Shown here: positions 25,265 through 34,683 of the stretch, piece after piece
Position numbering within the stretch: position 1 is the first letter of the stretch
Layout: each line of letters starts with the position of its first letter
Assembly (NCBI GenBank): GCA_965248495.1
Contig: CBDFJL010000003.1
Span: 310,001 to 374,000, forward strand
Direction of reading: 5' to 3'
DNA: 64,000 nucleotides
DNA from: CAUYXS01 sp965248495
GTDB taxonomy: Bacteria > Chloroflexota > Dehalococcoidia > Lucifugimonadales > Australimonadaceae
Notes under the pieces: model-generated
What the model saw: the letters and a program-made list of their open reading frames with translations, nothing else
Database searches by the model: none
Told to the model about the DNA's origin: nothing
Made by a program: the position numbers and the translations under genes

Positions 25265-26536
25265 GTGGACATCGCCGGCAAACGAGGAGACATCGCAGAC
25301 CCTGGCGCCGCCGAAGAGGGCCTGCGGCTGATCGAGTGGGCAGCTCGCGAGATGCCGGTCCTGCGGATCATCCAGGCACGTTTTGGCACGGAGCGTCCGC
25401 TGTCCGGGCTACGGATCGCGGGTTGTCTGCACGTAACAACCGAAACAGCCAACCTCGCCCTGGCCCTCCAGGCCGGCGGCGCTGATGTGACCATGTGCGC
25501 GAGCAACCCGCTCAGCACGCAGGACCCCGTCGCCGCCGCCCTGGCGGTGGCCAGCGACATCCCGACCTTCGCCATCAAGGGCGAGGACAGCGACACCTAC
25601 TACCGGCACCTGAACGCGGCGCTGGACACGAAGCCCCATATGACGCTGGACGACGGCGCCGACCTCGTCGCCGAGATCCACACCAAGCGGACCGGCCTAT
25701 TGAAGGACATACGCGGCGGGTCGGAGGAGACCACCACCGGCGTGATACGTCTGCGCAGCATGGCCAGCGCAGGTGCACTCAAGTACCCGATCATCGCCGT
25801 GAACGAAGCAGACACCAAGCATCTGTTCGACAACCGCTACGGGACCGGCCAGAGCACGCTCGACGGGATCACGCGGGCCACCAACGTACTCTGGGCGGGC
25901 AAGCGCGTCGTCGTCGCCGGCTACGGCTGGTGCGGCCGAGGCGTCGCCAGCAGGGCCAGGGGCCTCGGCTCCAACGTCATCGTGACGGAGATCAACGCGG
26001 TCCGCGCCCTGGAAGCGCTCATGGACGGCTTCTTGGTCATGCCAATGGCGGAGGCGGCGGCGGTCGGTGACATCTTCATAACAGTGACTGGCGGTATGAG
26101 CGCCGTCGACCGCGAGCACTTCCAGGCCATGAAGGACGGCGTCTTGGTCGCGAACAGCGGCCACTTCAACGTCGAGCTCAACCTCCCGGCGCTGGAGGAC
26201 ATGGCCACCGCGCGCAGGCAGGCACGCCCGTTCGTCGAGGAGTACACCATGCCCAACGGCCACCGGATCAACATCCTGGCCGAGGGGCGGCTGGTGAACC
26301 TCTCCGCGGCGGAGGGGCACCCCTCGTCAGTCATGGACATGAGCTTCGCGAATCAGGCCTTGAGCGTCGAGTATCTGGCCCAGCACGCCAGCGAGCTCCA
26401 GCCCGGCGTCCACACCGTGCCCGAGGAGATCGACCGGCGGGTGGCCGAGCTCAAGCTAGAGGCCATGAAGATCGATATCGACACGCTGACCCCGGAGCAG
26501 GCACGCTACCTGGAAGGCTGGGAAGCCGGCACCTAG
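25265..26536 (+). CDS. ahcY: S-adenosylhomocysteine hydrolase
   Basis: 423 aa. Splits S-adenosylhomocysteine into homocysteine and adenosine with bound NAD. Visible features are [32 protein letters not shown], the NAD-binding [17 protein letters not shown] (near residue 220), GHFNVELN and [19 protein letters not shown]. It starts at GTG 25265, with AAGGAG 7 nt upstream and no ATG in a suitable place. metK follows after 35 bp. Confidence 0.94.
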   Translation: MDIAGKRGDIADPGAAEEGLRLIEWAAREMPVLRIIQARFGTERPLSGLRIAGCLHVTTETANLALALQAGGADVTMCASNPLSTQDPVAAALAVASDIPTFAIKGEDSDTYYRHLNAALDTKPHMTLDDGADLVAEIHTKRTGLLKDIRGGSEETTTGVIRLRSMASAGALKYPIIAVNEADTKHLFDNRYGTGQSTLDGITRATNVLWAGKRVVVAGYGWCGRGVASRARGLGSNVIVTEINAVRALEALMDGFLVMPMAEAAAVGDIFITVTGGMSAVDREHFQAMKDGVLVANSGHFNVELNLPALEDMATARRQARPFVEEYTMPNGHRINILAEGRLVNLSAAEGHPSSVMDMSFANQALSVEYLAQHASELQPGVHTVPEEIDRRVAELKLEAMKIDIDTLTPEQARYLEGWEAGT

Positions 26537-26571
26537 CCGACCGAATACGCGACACTCACGGGAAGGACTAG

Positions 26572-27798
26572 ATGGCCACCAGTTTCGAAAACTCACCCAC
26601 CTACCTCTACACCTCCGAGTCGGTGACCGAAGGGCACCCCGACAAGCTCTGCGACCAGGTGTCGGACGCGATCCTCGACGCCATCTACGCCCAGGACCCG
26701 GCCGCGAGGGTCGCCTGCGAGACCGCGACCACCACGAACCTCGTGCTGGTCTTCGGCGAGATAACGACCTCCGCGAAGGTCGACTACGAGGCCGTCGTCC
26801 GCGAGAAGCTGCGGCAGATCGGCTACGACGACCCAGACATTGGTATCGACTACCGTACCTGCCGCGTGCAGGTGGAACTCCACGAGCAGTCGCCCGACAT
26901 CAGCCAAGCGGTGACCACGTCGTTAGAGCACCGCGACGGCGAGCATGCGGCTGACGAGGTGGACTCGCTCGGCGCGGGGGACCAGGGCATGATGGTCGGC
27001 TTTGCCTGCGAAGAGACTCCCGAGTTGATGCCACTGACCATCTCCTTGTCGCACCGGCTCACCCGCAGGCTCGCCATCGTGCGCAAGGAGGGGATCATCC
27101 CCTACCTCAAGCCCGACGGCAAAGCGCAGGTGACGGTGGAGTATGCCTACGGCCGCCCGAAGCGCATCCATACGGTCATCGTGAGCACCCAGCACGCAAT
27201 CGACGCCACGGAGGACCAGATCCGGCGGGACGTGCAGGAGCATGTCATCGGTCCGGTCATCCCAGCCGAGCTGATGGACGAAGAGACGCACATCGTCATC
27301 AACCCCTCAGGCAAGTTCGTGGTCGGGGGGCCCCACGGAGACGCAGGTCTTACAGGACGTAAGATTCTCGTCGACACCTACGGCGGCGTGGCTCGGCACG
27401 GTGGTGGCGCCTTCTCCGGCAAGGACCCCACGAAGGTCGATCGCTCCGCGGCATACGCCGCCCGGTACGTCGCCAAGAACATCGTCGCCGCGGGTCTTGC
27501 CCGGCGCTGCGAGGTGCAGGTGTCGTACGCCATCGGTGTCGCGGCGCCCATCAACGTCACGGTCGAGACCTTCGGCACGGGCTCCGTCCCCGACGACGTC
27601 ATCGCGAGGCTCGTGACGCGGCACTTTGACCTGCGGCCTGGCGCGATCATCCGCGACCTTCGCCTGCGGCGCGCCATCTACGGCGACACCGCCTCCTACG
27701 GGCACTTCGGCCGCACCGACGTCGACCTGCCCTGGGAGCGCACCGACAAGGCCGACATACTGCGAAGCGAAGCAGCCAAGGTGGCGGCGGGCCGTTGA
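26572..27798 (+). CDS. metK: S-adenosylmethionine synthetase
   Basis: 408 aa. Makes SAM from methionine and [24 protein letters not shown] near the N-terminus, [13 protein letters not shown], and [27 protein letters not shown] (phosphate loop) are conserved. It lies directly after ahcY. Together with mtnA and mtnP the cluster covers synthesis of SAM and recovery of both of its products. Confidence 0.97.
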   Translation: MATSFENSPTYLYTSESVTEGHPDKLCDQVSDAILDAIYAQDPAARVACETATTTNLVLVFGEITTSAKVDYEAVVREKLRQIGYDDPDIGIDYRTCRVQVELHEQSPDISQAVTTSLEHRDGEHAADEVDSLGAGDQGMMVGFACEETPELMPLTISLSHRLTRRLAIVRKEGIIPYLKPDGKAQVTVEYAYGRPKRIHTVIVSTQHAIDATEDQIRRDVQEHVIGPVIPAELMDEETHIVINPSGKFVVGGPHGDAGLTGRKILVDTYGGVARHGGGAFSGKDPTKVDRSAAYAARYVAKNIVAAGLARRCEVQVSYAIGVAAPINVTVETFGTGSVPDDVIARLVTRHFDLRPGAIIRDLRLRRAIYGDTASYGHFGRTDVDLPWERTDKADILRSEAAKVAAGR

Positions 27799-27805
27799 TC
27801 GCGTG

Positions 27806-29242
27806 ATGGCCGACCGGCCTACCCGTATCCAGTTCGGCACCGACGGCTGGCGCGCGATCATCGCCAGAGACTTCACCTTCGCCAACGTCAGGGCCTGCGC
27901 CGAGGGCGTGTGCCGGCTGCTGGAGGAGAACGGGGTTGCAGGCCACGGCTTGGTCATCGGCTACGACACTCGGTTCCAGTCTCGCGCCTTCGCCGCGGAG
28001 GTGGCCCGCGTCTCGCTGGCGCACGGCATCACGACGTATCTGGGCAGCGGCACGGCCCCAACGCCCGTCGTCAGCTACAACGTGACGCACCACGGCGCAG
28101 GTGGCGCCGTCGTCATCACGGCCAGCCACAACCCCGCCGAATGGAACGGATTCAAGTACAAGCCCGAGTACGGCGGCAGTGCTCCGCCTGAGGTCGTAGA
28201 GCGCCTCGAAGGCCACATTGCTGGCGCGCTCTCGGGGCCTGAGCCTGCGGTCGCGGACCTCGACGCAGCGAGGGCCGGTGGCCTGCTCGTCGATACCGAC
28301 CTCGCGCCTCCCTACCTGGCGAACGTCGCGCGCACCATTGACCTGCCAGCCATGCGCGACGCGGGGCTGCGCATCCTCGTTGACAGCATGCACGGGTCAG
28401 GCTCCGGCTACTTGGCGTCGCTCCTCGCCGGAGGCAGCACGTCGGTGACAGAGCTGCGCGCCGAGGAGAACCCGGCGTTTCCGGGCATGGCTCAGCCCGA
28501 GCCCATCGAGCAGAACCTGGAGCCTGCCATCGCGGCAGCGCGCGCCGGCGGCTTCGACGTCGTCCTCGCCACGGACGGCGACGCCGATCGCCTCGGCGTC
28601 ATCGACGAGAAGGGGAGCAGCCTCACCACGCTCCAGGTATTCGCCTTGCTGTGCCTGCACCAGCTCGAGGTGCGTGGCCAGCGTGGCCCCCTGGTGAAGT
28701 CGCTGACGCAGAGCGCCATGATCGACAAGCTCGGCCGTGAGTACGGCGTACCGGTGCACACGACGGCCGTCGGCTTCAAGTTCCTCGGGCCGGTGATGAT
28801 GCGTGAGGACGCGCTTGCGGCAGGTGAGGAGAGCGGCGGCTATGCCTTCAGGGGCAACATTCCCGAGCGCGACGGCATCTTCTCCGCGCTGCTGCTGATC
28901 GAGATGATGGTAAGGACCGGCAAGCGGCCCTCGGAGCTCGTGGCGTGGCTGTACGAGCGTGTTGGCACGCACCACTACGACCGGCTCGACGTGCACCTCG
29001 CCGAGGGCGTCGCCAAGCCCTCGCTCCAGGCGCTGGCCGAGCGCGCGCCCGAGCGCATCGCGGGGCTCCGGGTCACGGAGTGCGATACGTCGGATGGCGC
29101 CCGCTTCCTGCTGGAGGACGGCTACTGGGGCCTGGTGCGCGCCTCTGGCACGGAGCCGCTGCTGCGCATCTACGCGGAGGCGGATTCTCCCCAGCGCGTG
29201 GCCGCCATCCATGAGGAGCTGCGGGCGCTGGCGGGAGCGTAG
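27806..29242 (+). CDS. phosphoglucomutase/phosphomannomutase
   Basis: A 478-aa alpha-D-phosphohexomutase with all four family loops. These are the phosphoserine S107 in TASHNPAEWNG, the metal loop DGDADR (257-262), the sugar loop GEESGG, and the phosphate loop RASGTEPLLRIYAE near the C-terminus. It probably interconverts hexose 1- and 6-phosphates; glucose versus mannose cannot be decided. The ATG at 27806 is chosen; a GTG one codon earlier is equally in frame. A 7-bp gap separates it from metK. Confidence 0.9.
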   Translation: MADRPTRIQFGTDGWRAIIARDFTFANVRACAEGVCRLLEENGVAGHGLVIGYDTRFQSRAFAAEVARVSLAHGITTYLGSGTAPTPVVSYNVTHHGAGGAVVITASHNPAEWNGFKYKPEYGGSAPPEVVERLEGHIAGALSGPEPAVADLDAARAGGLLVDTDLAPPYLANVARTIDLPAMRDAGLRILVDSMHGSGSGYLASLLAGGSTSVTELRAEENPAFPGMAQPEPIEQNLEPAIAAARAGGFDVVLATDGDADRLGVIDEKGSSLTTLQVFALLCLHQLEVRGQRGPLVKSLTQSAMIDKLGREYGVPVHTTAVGFKFLGPVMMREDALAAGEESGGYAFRGNIPERDGIFSALLLIEMMVRTGKRPSELVAWLYERVGTHHYDRLDVHLAEGVAKPSLQALAERAPERIAGLRVTECDTSDGARFLLEDGYWGLVRASGTEPLLRIYAEADSPQRVAAIHEELRALAGA

Positions 29243-29311
29243 ATTCAGGAGGCCGCGTGCAAAGGGCCCGCATCCTGCTGGCCCCGCGCGGCATTCTGAG
29301 GCCCAGCACGC

Positions 29312-29411
29312 GCTGTCACCCTGAGGAGTCCGGCCTCAAACGACGAAAGATCTGGTGGAAGCCGACGACGTTTGGGAAGGTCAGATTCTTCGCTGCGCTC
29401 GGAATGACAGA
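29312..29411 (+). repeat. MITE-like intergenic element
   Basis: A 100-bp element with inverted termini: CTGTCACCCTGAG at the left and the complement of CTGTCATTCCGAG at the right. The inner TTCTTCGCTGCGCTCGGAATG is of a type often seen in intergenic palindromic repeats. It has no coding capacity and sits between pgm and the rpsI terminator. Confidence 0.6.
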
Positions 29412-29442
29412 GGCTCCTCGCCGCGCCGGGGGCCAAAGAAAC

Positions 29443-29474
29443 GAAGAAGGCCCGCCGGGTGGCGGGCCTTCTTC
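29443..29474. terminator. bidirectional terminator at the end of the ribosomal operon
   Basis: A 14-bp perfect stem (29443-29456 with 29461-29474) with a 4-nt loop GGGT, and A-rich/T-rich flanks on opposite strands. It lies between pgm (plus) and rpsI (minus). Confidence 0.85.
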
Positions 29475-29499
29475 ATCGCTCGCAATTAGCTTCGTAGGG

Positions 29500-29904
29500 C
29501 TAGCGCTTGGTGTACTGCGGGGCACGGCGGGCGCGCTTGAGGCCGTACTTCTTGCTCTCCTTGATCCGCGAGTCGCGGGTGAGAAGGCCGGCCTTGCGCA
29601 GGTCCTTCTTCGTGGCCGGGTCGGCCAAGAGGAGTGCACGGGAGATGCCGTGGCGCAGGGCGTCCGCCCAGGCCGAGATGCCACCGCCCTCGATCTTCGC
29701 CACGACGTTGAAGCGGCCCTCCGTGTTCTGGGTCACAACAAAGGGGGACAGGACCCGCTGTTGCCAGTCCAGCCACGGCAGCGCCTCTTCCATCGGCTTG
29801 CCGTTGACGACGATGGCGCCGCTCCCGTTCGGGTAGAGGCGCACGCGGGCGATGGCGGACTTCCGCTTGCCCGTGCCGTAGTAGTACTCCGATCCAGTGG
29901 TCAT
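29500..29904 (-). CDS. rpsI: ribosomal protein S9
   Basis: 134 aa; 30S head protein. The start YYYGTGKRKSAIARVRLYPNGSG and the C-terminal tail SKKYGLKRARRAPQYTKR, which reaches the P-site tRNA, are diagnostic. It is the last gene of the long minus-strand operon, 5 bp after rplM, before a strong terminator. It has normal length and no extension. Confidence 0.97.
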   Translation of the reverse strand: MTTGSEYYYGTGKRKSAIARVRLYPNGSGAIVVNGKPMEEALPWLDWQQRVLSPFVVTQNTEGRFNVVAKIEGGGISAWADALRHGISRALLLADPATKKDLRKAGLLTRDSRIKESKKYGLKRARRAPQYTKR

Positions 29905-29909
29905 GCAGG

Positions 29910-30809
29910 CTACTCCTGGTCCTTGGGCGGCGTCCGCCGACGGGGCGTTGTCGCTGTGGTCGCGCGAGGCTTACGGGCGGGCTTGGGCTTGACGTCATCA
30001 GCCACCGGCGCCGACTCGTCGGCGGGGGCGGCGGCGGCGGCCTTGGCACGGCTTCGCGTCGGGCGCGCCGCGGGCTGGGCCTTCGTGTCCGGCTTGGGCG
30101 CGGCGGCCTTGGCACGGCTTCGCGTCGGGCGCGTCGCGGGCTTGGCCTTCGCGTCCGGCTTGGGCGCGGCGGCTGTGCGGCGTCTCGCGGGAGCGGGCTT
30201 CGGCGTCTCTTCGACGACCGCAACCTGCTCTTCAACCGGGGCTTCGATGACCGGGGCGGCGACGGCCGCGACCTCGGCCTTCTTACTCGGGGAGGGCTCC
30301 GGGCGTGCGGGTCGGCGGCGGGGAGGCGCTGCGGCAGCGGCGGCAGCGCGCGCAGCGGTGGCCGCCGCGCGAGGTCCGGTGCCGGCGTTGACCTGTGCCT
30401 CATGCGGGTGTGTCTGGCTCGCGTAGACCTTCAGGCGCTTCAGCATTCGCCGCGCGAGACGGTTGCGCGGGAGCATCCCCTTGACGGCCTTCTCGATGAC
30501 ACGCGTCGGGAACCTGGTCAACATCTCCTCTAGCGTGCGCTCCCGGAGGTGACCGACGTAACCGGTGTGCCGGTAGTAGATCTTCTGGGAGCGCTTGTCG
30601 CCCGAGACGTCGATCGCGGCTGCGTTGACCACGACCACGAAGTCCCCGGTGAGCTCGTGCGCGCTGTAGCGGGCGGTGTGCTTGCCTTGGAGCACGTGCG
30701 CGACGCTAGTGGCCAGGCGTCCAAGCCGCTGACCTCGTGCGTCAATCACGTGCCACTTAGGCGCTAGCTGAGCCGTCGGTGTGTGTTTCGTTGTCCGCTG
30801 TAGTTCCAT
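29910..30809 (-). CDS. rplM: ribosomal protein L13 with long basic C-terminal tail
   Basis: 299 aa, about twice the usual 142-147. Residues 1-140 are a normal L13 (KWHVIDARGQRLGRLAT, VVVVNAAAIDVSGDK, GMLPRNRLARRMLKRLKVY). Residues 141-299 are Ala/Pro/Lys/Arg-rich, with imperfect repeats such as AAPKPDxKAxPAxRPTRSRAKAA, in the style of histone-H1-like tails. No stop or frameshift separates the two parts. The ATG overlaps the end of truA by 53 bp. Confidence 0.93.
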   Translation of the reverse strand: MELQRTTKHTPTAQLAPKWHVIDARGQRLGRLATSVAHVLQGKHTARYSAHELTGDFVVVVNAAAIDVSGDKRSQKIYYRHTGYVGHLRERTLEEMLTRFPTRVIEKAVKGMLPRNRLARRMLKRLKVYASQTHPHEAQVNAGTGPRAAATAARAAAAAAAPPRRRPARPEPSPSKKAEVAAVAAPVIEAPVEEQVAVVEETPKPAPARRRTAAAPKPDAKAKPATRPTRSRAKAAAPKPDTKAQPAARPTRSRAKAAAAAPADESAPVADDVKPKPARKPRATTATTPRRRTPPKDQE

Positions 30810-31623
30810 CTTGGTCCGTTCGAAAGTCTCGATATCGTACTGATCTCAGACAGAGGCCTCGCGCGGGAAGCACCCGCTCCGCCGCCCCGGGCCGACCGCT
30901 ATCGGCCAACGCCTCGAACGCCTCCATTGTCATTGTCCCGCTCCCGACCGCCAGCACCGCTCCGGCCATGCGCCGGACCTGCTGCGGCAGGAACGCGTCG
31001 CCCTCTATCTCCAGGTGCACCTCCGCGCCCTCTCGCCAGACCGCGGTCCGGTCAATGCGCCTCCTAGTGCTCCGCCCCTCCTCCAACGCACCCGCGAAGG
31101 GTGCGAAGTCCCGCCCGCCTTCCACGTACGCCAGGGCCGAGGCCATGGCCGCGGTGGCGAGCGGTCCGCCCACGTCGTGGACGAACCTGCGCCTAATGGG
31201 TGAACGCGCCCTCCCTACCAGGAAGGTGTAACGATACACCCTGGCCAAGGCATGGCGGCGGGGGTCGAAATCCCCCGGCGCCTCGTGTGCCGTGACCACC
31301 GCTATGTCATCCGGCAGGTGGTGGTTCAACCCCTGCCTGACGCGCTCCACGGGGAGCTTACTCTCGGTGTCGAACGCCGCTACCTGGCCCAGGGCATGCA
31401 CCCCGGAGTCGGTCCGGCCCGCGCCGGCGATTCGCGACCAGGTCCCGGTCAGCGACTCGACGGCCCGTTCGACGGTTCCCTGCACGGACGGGGCGTTCGC
31501 TTGGTACTGGAAGCCGGCATACGCCGTGCCTTCATACTCCAGAACCAGACAGATGCGCCGCCGGGCAGCCTCGTTCGTCCTACTCCTCCTCGACCAGCTC
31601 GAGCAGCGCCATGGCCGCGGCAT
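30757..31623 (-). CDS. truA: tRNA pseudouridine(38-40) synthase
   Basis: Modifies the anticodon stem-loop of many tRNAs. The catalytic Asp lies in GAGRTDSGVHALGQ, and the family start RICLVLEYEGTAYAGFQYQ is clear. The only canonical start codon in frame is the ATG at 31623, inside the rplQ 3' end (44-bp overlap). Initiation nearer the conserved region would need a rare codon. The 3' end also runs 53 bp into rplM, so the gene is tightly coupled to both neighbours. Confidence 0.9.
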   Translation of the reverse strand: MPRPWRCSSWSRRSRTNEAARRRICLVLEYEGTAYAGFQYQANAPSVQGTVERAVESLTGTWSRIAGAGRTDSGVHALGQVAAFDTESKLPVERVRQGLNHHLPDDIAVVTAHEAPGDFDPRRHALARVYRYTFLVGRARSPIRRRFVHDVGGPLATAAMASALAYVEGGRDFAPFAGALEEGRSTRRRIDRTAVWREGAEVHLEIEGDAFLPQQVRRMAGAVLAVGSGTMTMEAFEALADSGRPGAAERVLPARGLCLRSVRYRDFRTDQDGTTADNETHTDGSASA

Positions 31624-31939
31624 CGCCCTTTCGGGGCATCAGCTTGAGCATCCGCGTGTACCCGCCGGGCCGGCTCGCGTAGCGTGGCCCGATGTCATCG
31701 AACAGCTTGCGCACCACCTGCTTCTCGGTCAGCAGGGCAGCGGCGATCCGCCGATCGTTCAGCGTTCCACGGCGGCCCTTGGTAATCACCTTCTCGGCGA
31801 CACCCCGAACCTCCCGAGCCCTGGCCTCGGTCGTGGTGATCCGCTCGCGCTTGATCAGCTCGGTCACAAGGCCGTTTACCAGCGCCTCGCGCTGCGCGGT
31901 CCGGCGGCCGAGCTTGCGTCCTTTAACTCGGTGGCGCAT
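31580..31939 (-). CDS. rplQ: ribosomal protein L17
   Basis: 119 aa; 50S protein near the exit tunnel. The start MRHRVKGRKLGRRTAQREALVNGLVTELI and the ITTTEARAREVRGVAEKVI segment are diagnostic. It follows rpoA, as in most bacteria, with a 2-bp gap. Confidence 0.96.
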   Translation of the reverse strand: MRHRVKGRKLGRRTAQREALVNGLVTELIKRERITTTEARAREVRGVAEKVITKGRRGTLNDRRIAAALLTEKQVVRKLFDDIGPRYASRPGGYTRMLKLMPRKGDAAAMALLELVEEE

Positions 31940-31941
31940 GG

Positions 31942-33051
31942 CTAGTCCTCGTCGTCCTCGTCGTCGATCACGTCCGCATCCTCCTCGTCGTCGTCTTCCG
32001 GCGGCTCTTCGTCCACCGGCACCGACTCGGTTTCCTCGGCCGACGCGGGTGCCGAGTCGTCGCGGAGCTCAGGGTGGCGAATGCCGATGAGAACCAGCTT
32101 CTCGTCGAGCTCCTCGAGGGAGCGCTCGCCGAAGTTGCGGATGCGCAGCAGATCGGACCGGCTGCGCTCCAGCACCTCGCCCACCTTGTGGATCAAGGCG
32201 CGTTTGAGGCAGTTGAGGGTGCGGGCCGACAACCCGAGGCTCTCCACCCCCATGTTGTATTGGGACGCGGGGATCGCGGCCGCCCACGAGGGCTTATCGC
32301 TGTCGTCGCTCGGCGAGTCGGTGACCGTGGAGAACCGGAAGAAATGCTCGACGAGCTCCTGCGCGCCCAATCGAACGGCCTCGCTGGGAGTGACGGCGCC
32401 GTTGGTCCAGACTTCCATCACCAGCCGCTCGAAGTCGGTGTGCTGGCCGACGCGGGTCCGTTCGACGGTGAAGTTCACCTTGCGAACGGGCGTGAAGATG
32501 GCGTCGACGGGCAGAACGCCAATAGGCAGGCCGTTGTGAGCCGAGGCCGGCTGGTAGCCGCGCCCCTGCTCAACGTTCATCTCGATGACCAGCCGAGCGT
32601 TCGCGTTGTCCATGGTCGCGATGTGCAGCTCCGGGTTCACGATCTCGAAGTCCGACGAGGCCATGATGTCGCCAGCGCACACTTCGCCCTTGCCTTCGAC
32701 CTCGAGGCGCAGCTTCCCTGGGCGGTTGCTGACCGAGCGAAGGTTGATGGCCTTGATGTTCAGCAGCATGTCGACAACGTCCTCTTTGACGTTGGGGACG
32801 GTCGAGTACTCGTGCTGCACACCGTCGATGCGCACCCAGTCGATGCCCGTGCCCGGGATCGAGCTGAGCAGAATGCGGCGCAACGGGTTCCCCAGGGTCA
32901 TGCCGAAGCCCCTGGGCAGCGGCTCGACGACGAAGACGCCGTGCGTTTCGTCGGCCTCGGTCACGCGAACGGTGGCCGCGGGAACCGGGACCGGCTCCAG
33001 CATTGTGTCGCGGGGTTCGTCCAATCCGAAATCCAACATGGTGTCGATCAC
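31942..33051 (-). CDS. rpoA: RNA polymerase alpha subunit with acidic tail
   Basis: 369 aa, about 40 more than usual. The N-terminal assembly domain (FVVEPLPRGFGMTLGNPLRRILLSSIPG) and the C-terminal domain (LGLSARTLNCLKRALIHKVGEVLERSRSDLLRIRNFGERSLEEL), which contacts UP elements and activators, are both complete. The extra tail from about residue 330 is almost purely acidic (EEPPEDDDEEDADVIDDEDD). Confidence 0.96.
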   Translation of the reverse strand: MIDTMLDFGLDEPRDTMLEPVPVPAATVRVTEADETHGVFVVEPLPRGFGMTLGNPLRRILLSSIPGTGIDWVRIDGVQHEYSTVPNVKEDVVDMLLNIKAINLRSVSNRPGKLRLEVEGKGEVCAGDIMASSDFEIVNPELHIATMDNANARLVIEMNVEQGRGYQPASAHNGLPIGVLPVDAIFTPVRKVNFTVERTRVGQHTDFERLVMEVWTNGAVTPSEAVRLGAQELVEHFFRFSTVTDSPSDDSDKPSWAAAIPASQYNMGVESLGLSARTLNCLKRALIHKVGEVLERSRSDLLRIRNFGERSLEELDEKLVLIGIRHPELRDDSAPASAEETESVPVDEEPPEDDDEEDADVIDDEDDED

Positions 33052-33097
33052 TCTCGCTCGTTCCTGCCTTCCGGCGCTTGCCTAGCTCTGTCCGCCA

Positions 33098-33724
33098 CTA
33101 TCGGGAGTAGTGCTCGACGATGAGGCGCGTGTCCACCAGGGTGTCGAGGTCCCCTGCATCGGGAACTCGACTAATCATGCCCGCCATCTCGGCTCGGTCC
33201 AATTCGAGCCACTCCGGCACCGGCCGCTGGCCAACCTGGCGCGAGGCTTCGTCGAAGGGCGCCTTGCGCTTGGAGGCTTCCTTCCATGCGACGATTTCGC
33301 CGGGGCGCACGCGGTAGGAAGGGATGGAAACCTTGCGCCCATTGACGGTGAAGTGGCCATGGAGCACCCACTGGCGCGCCTGCTGGCGGGCCACGGCAAA
33401 TCCGAGCCGGTAGACGACGTTGTCGAGCCGGCGCTCAAGCAACTGCAGAAGGTTGGTGCCGGTGACGCCAGGCATCCGAAGCGCAGTTACGAAGTAACTG
33501 TGGAACTGACGCTCCATCATGCCATAGGCCTGGCGGGCCTTCTGCTTCTCACGCAGCTGCACGCCCCACTCCGATATCCGGCGACGCCGCTGGGGAATAT
33601 CGCCGGGCGCGCGGCGGCGGCGCTCAATTGCACACCGAGGGGTGTAGCAGCGCTCACCTTTAAGGAAGAGTTTCTCGCCTGCACGGCGGCAGAGCCTGCA
33701 GGCCGGTCCTGTGTATCGAGCCAT
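33098..33724 (-). CDS. rpsD: ribosomal protein S4 (zinc-binding type)
   Basis: 208 aa. The N-terminus holds four cysteines (CRLCRRAGEKLFLKGERC and CYTPRC), so this is the zinc-binding C+ form. The S4 RNA-binding domain is LERRLDNVVYRLGFAVARQQARQWVLHGHFTVNG. S4 nucleates 30S assembly and in many bacteria represses this operon. A 46-bp gap separates it from rpoA. Confidence 0.96.
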   Translation of the reverse strand: MARYTGPACRLCRRAGEKLFLKGERCYTPRCAIERRRRAPGDIPQRRRRISEWGVQLREKQKARQAYGMMERQFHSYFVTALRMPGVTGTNLLQLLERRLDNVVYRLGFAVARQQARQWVLHGHFTVNGRKVSIPSYRVRPGEIVAWKEASKRKAPFDEASRQVGQRPVPEWLELDRAEMAGMISRVPDAGDLDTLVDTRLIVEHYSR

Positions 33725-33742
33725 CTTCTCCTGCTTCCGTTG

Positions 33743-34132
33743 CTAGACGCGGCGCTTCTTTGGTGCGCGGCAGCCATTGTGTGGGATCGGGGTCACGTCA
33801 CGGATGCTGGTTACGGTTATGCCGCTCCCCTGGAGCGCGCGAATGGCGGCCTCGCGGCCGGCACCCGGGCCCTTGACGTAGACCTCCACCGTGCGCAGCC
33901 CGTGCTCCGCGGCCTTGCGCGCCGCTGCTTCCGCCACGCGTTGCGCGGCGAATGCCGTGCTCTTGCGCGAGCCGCGGAAGCCCATCTGGCCGCCGCTGCT
34001 CCATGCGATGACATTGCCGTCGGGGTCCGTCAGCGAGACGATCGTGTTGTTGAACGTCGAGCTGATGAAGCCCTTGCCCTTGGGAACGAACTTGCGTTCG
34101 CGCCGCCGGGACCGCGTCCTTTCGCGTGCCAT
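33743..34132 (-). CDS. rpsK: ribosomal protein S11
   Basis: 129 aa; 30S platform protein. [39 protein letters not shown] and the C-terminal [18 protein letters not shown] are diagnostic. It lies between rpsM and rpsD as usual. Confidence 0.97.
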   Translation of the reverse strand: MARERTRSRRRERKFVPKGKGFISSTFNNTIVSLTDPDGNVIAWSSGGQMGFRGSRKSTAFAAQRVAEAAARKAAEHGLRTVEVYVKGPGAGREAAIRALQGSGITVTSIRDVTPIPHNGCRAPKKRRV

Positions 34133-34150
34133 TCCTTTACTCCCCGGTCC

Positions 34151-34534
34151 TTACTTCTTCGCTAGGGTGCGGCGCTTGCCCGCCACGGTCCGCTTGCCGC
34201 CTCGCTTGGTCCGCGCGTTCGTCCTGGTCCGCTGGCCGTGCGACGGCAGACCCCGGCGGTGGCGCACGCCGCGGTAGGCGCCGATGTCCACCAGCCGGCG
34301 CAGGTTCTCGTTCACTTCGCGGCGCAGCTCACCTTCGACAAGGTAGTCATGGTCGACGATCTCACGGATGCGGGCCAGTTGGCCCTCGTTGAGGTCGCGC
34401 ACCTTCGGGTTGTCTACCGCACCGCTGCGCTCCGCGATAATGCGCGCCCGCGTCCGTCCGATGCCGTAGATATTCAGCAGCGCAAACTCAACCCGCTTGT
34501 TGTCGGGAATGTCGACGTTCGCTATGCGTGCCAT
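34151..34534 (-). CDS. rpsM: ribosomal protein S13
   Basis: 127 aa; 30S head protein at the intersubunit bridge. It starts MARIANVDIPDNKRVEFALLNIYGIG and contains YRGVRHRRGLPSHGQRTRTNARTKRG. An upstream in-frame ATG (34621) would overlap rpmJ and add non-conserved residues, so 34534 is used. Confidence 0.97.
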   Translation of the reverse strand: MARIANVDIPDNKRVEFALLNIYGIGRTRARIIAERSGAVDNPKVRDLNEGQLARIREIVDHDYLVEGELRREVNENLRRLVDIGAYRGVRHRRGLPSHGQRTRTNARTKRGGKRTVAGKRRTLAKK

Positions 34535-34545
34535 GTTCGCTACAC

Positions 34546-34659
34546 CTATCCCTGTCGCTGTGCATGCCGTGGGTTCGAGCAGACGATGCGAATGGTACGA
34601 CCGCGCCGCACGACGCGGCACTTGTCACACCGAGGCTTGACCGATGCACGAATCTTCAT
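34546..34659 (-). CDS. rpmJ: ribosomal protein L36
   Basis: 37 aa, read directly from the sequence: it begins [15 protein letters not shown] and ends [11 protein letters not shown]. The zinc ligands are C11, C14 and C27, with the following His. It lies between infA and rpsM, its standard place, with 11 bp to rpsM. Confidence 0.97.
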   Translation of the reverse strand: MKIRASVKPRCDKCRVVRRGRTIRIVCSNPRHAQRQG

Positions 34660-34683
34660 TCTGTCTTCCCTTCGACTCCCGTC

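Noticed and set aside
29257..30426. 389-aa plus-strand frame
   Set aside because: It runs across the MITE-like repeat and the antisense of rpsI and rplM. Composition is low complexity only.
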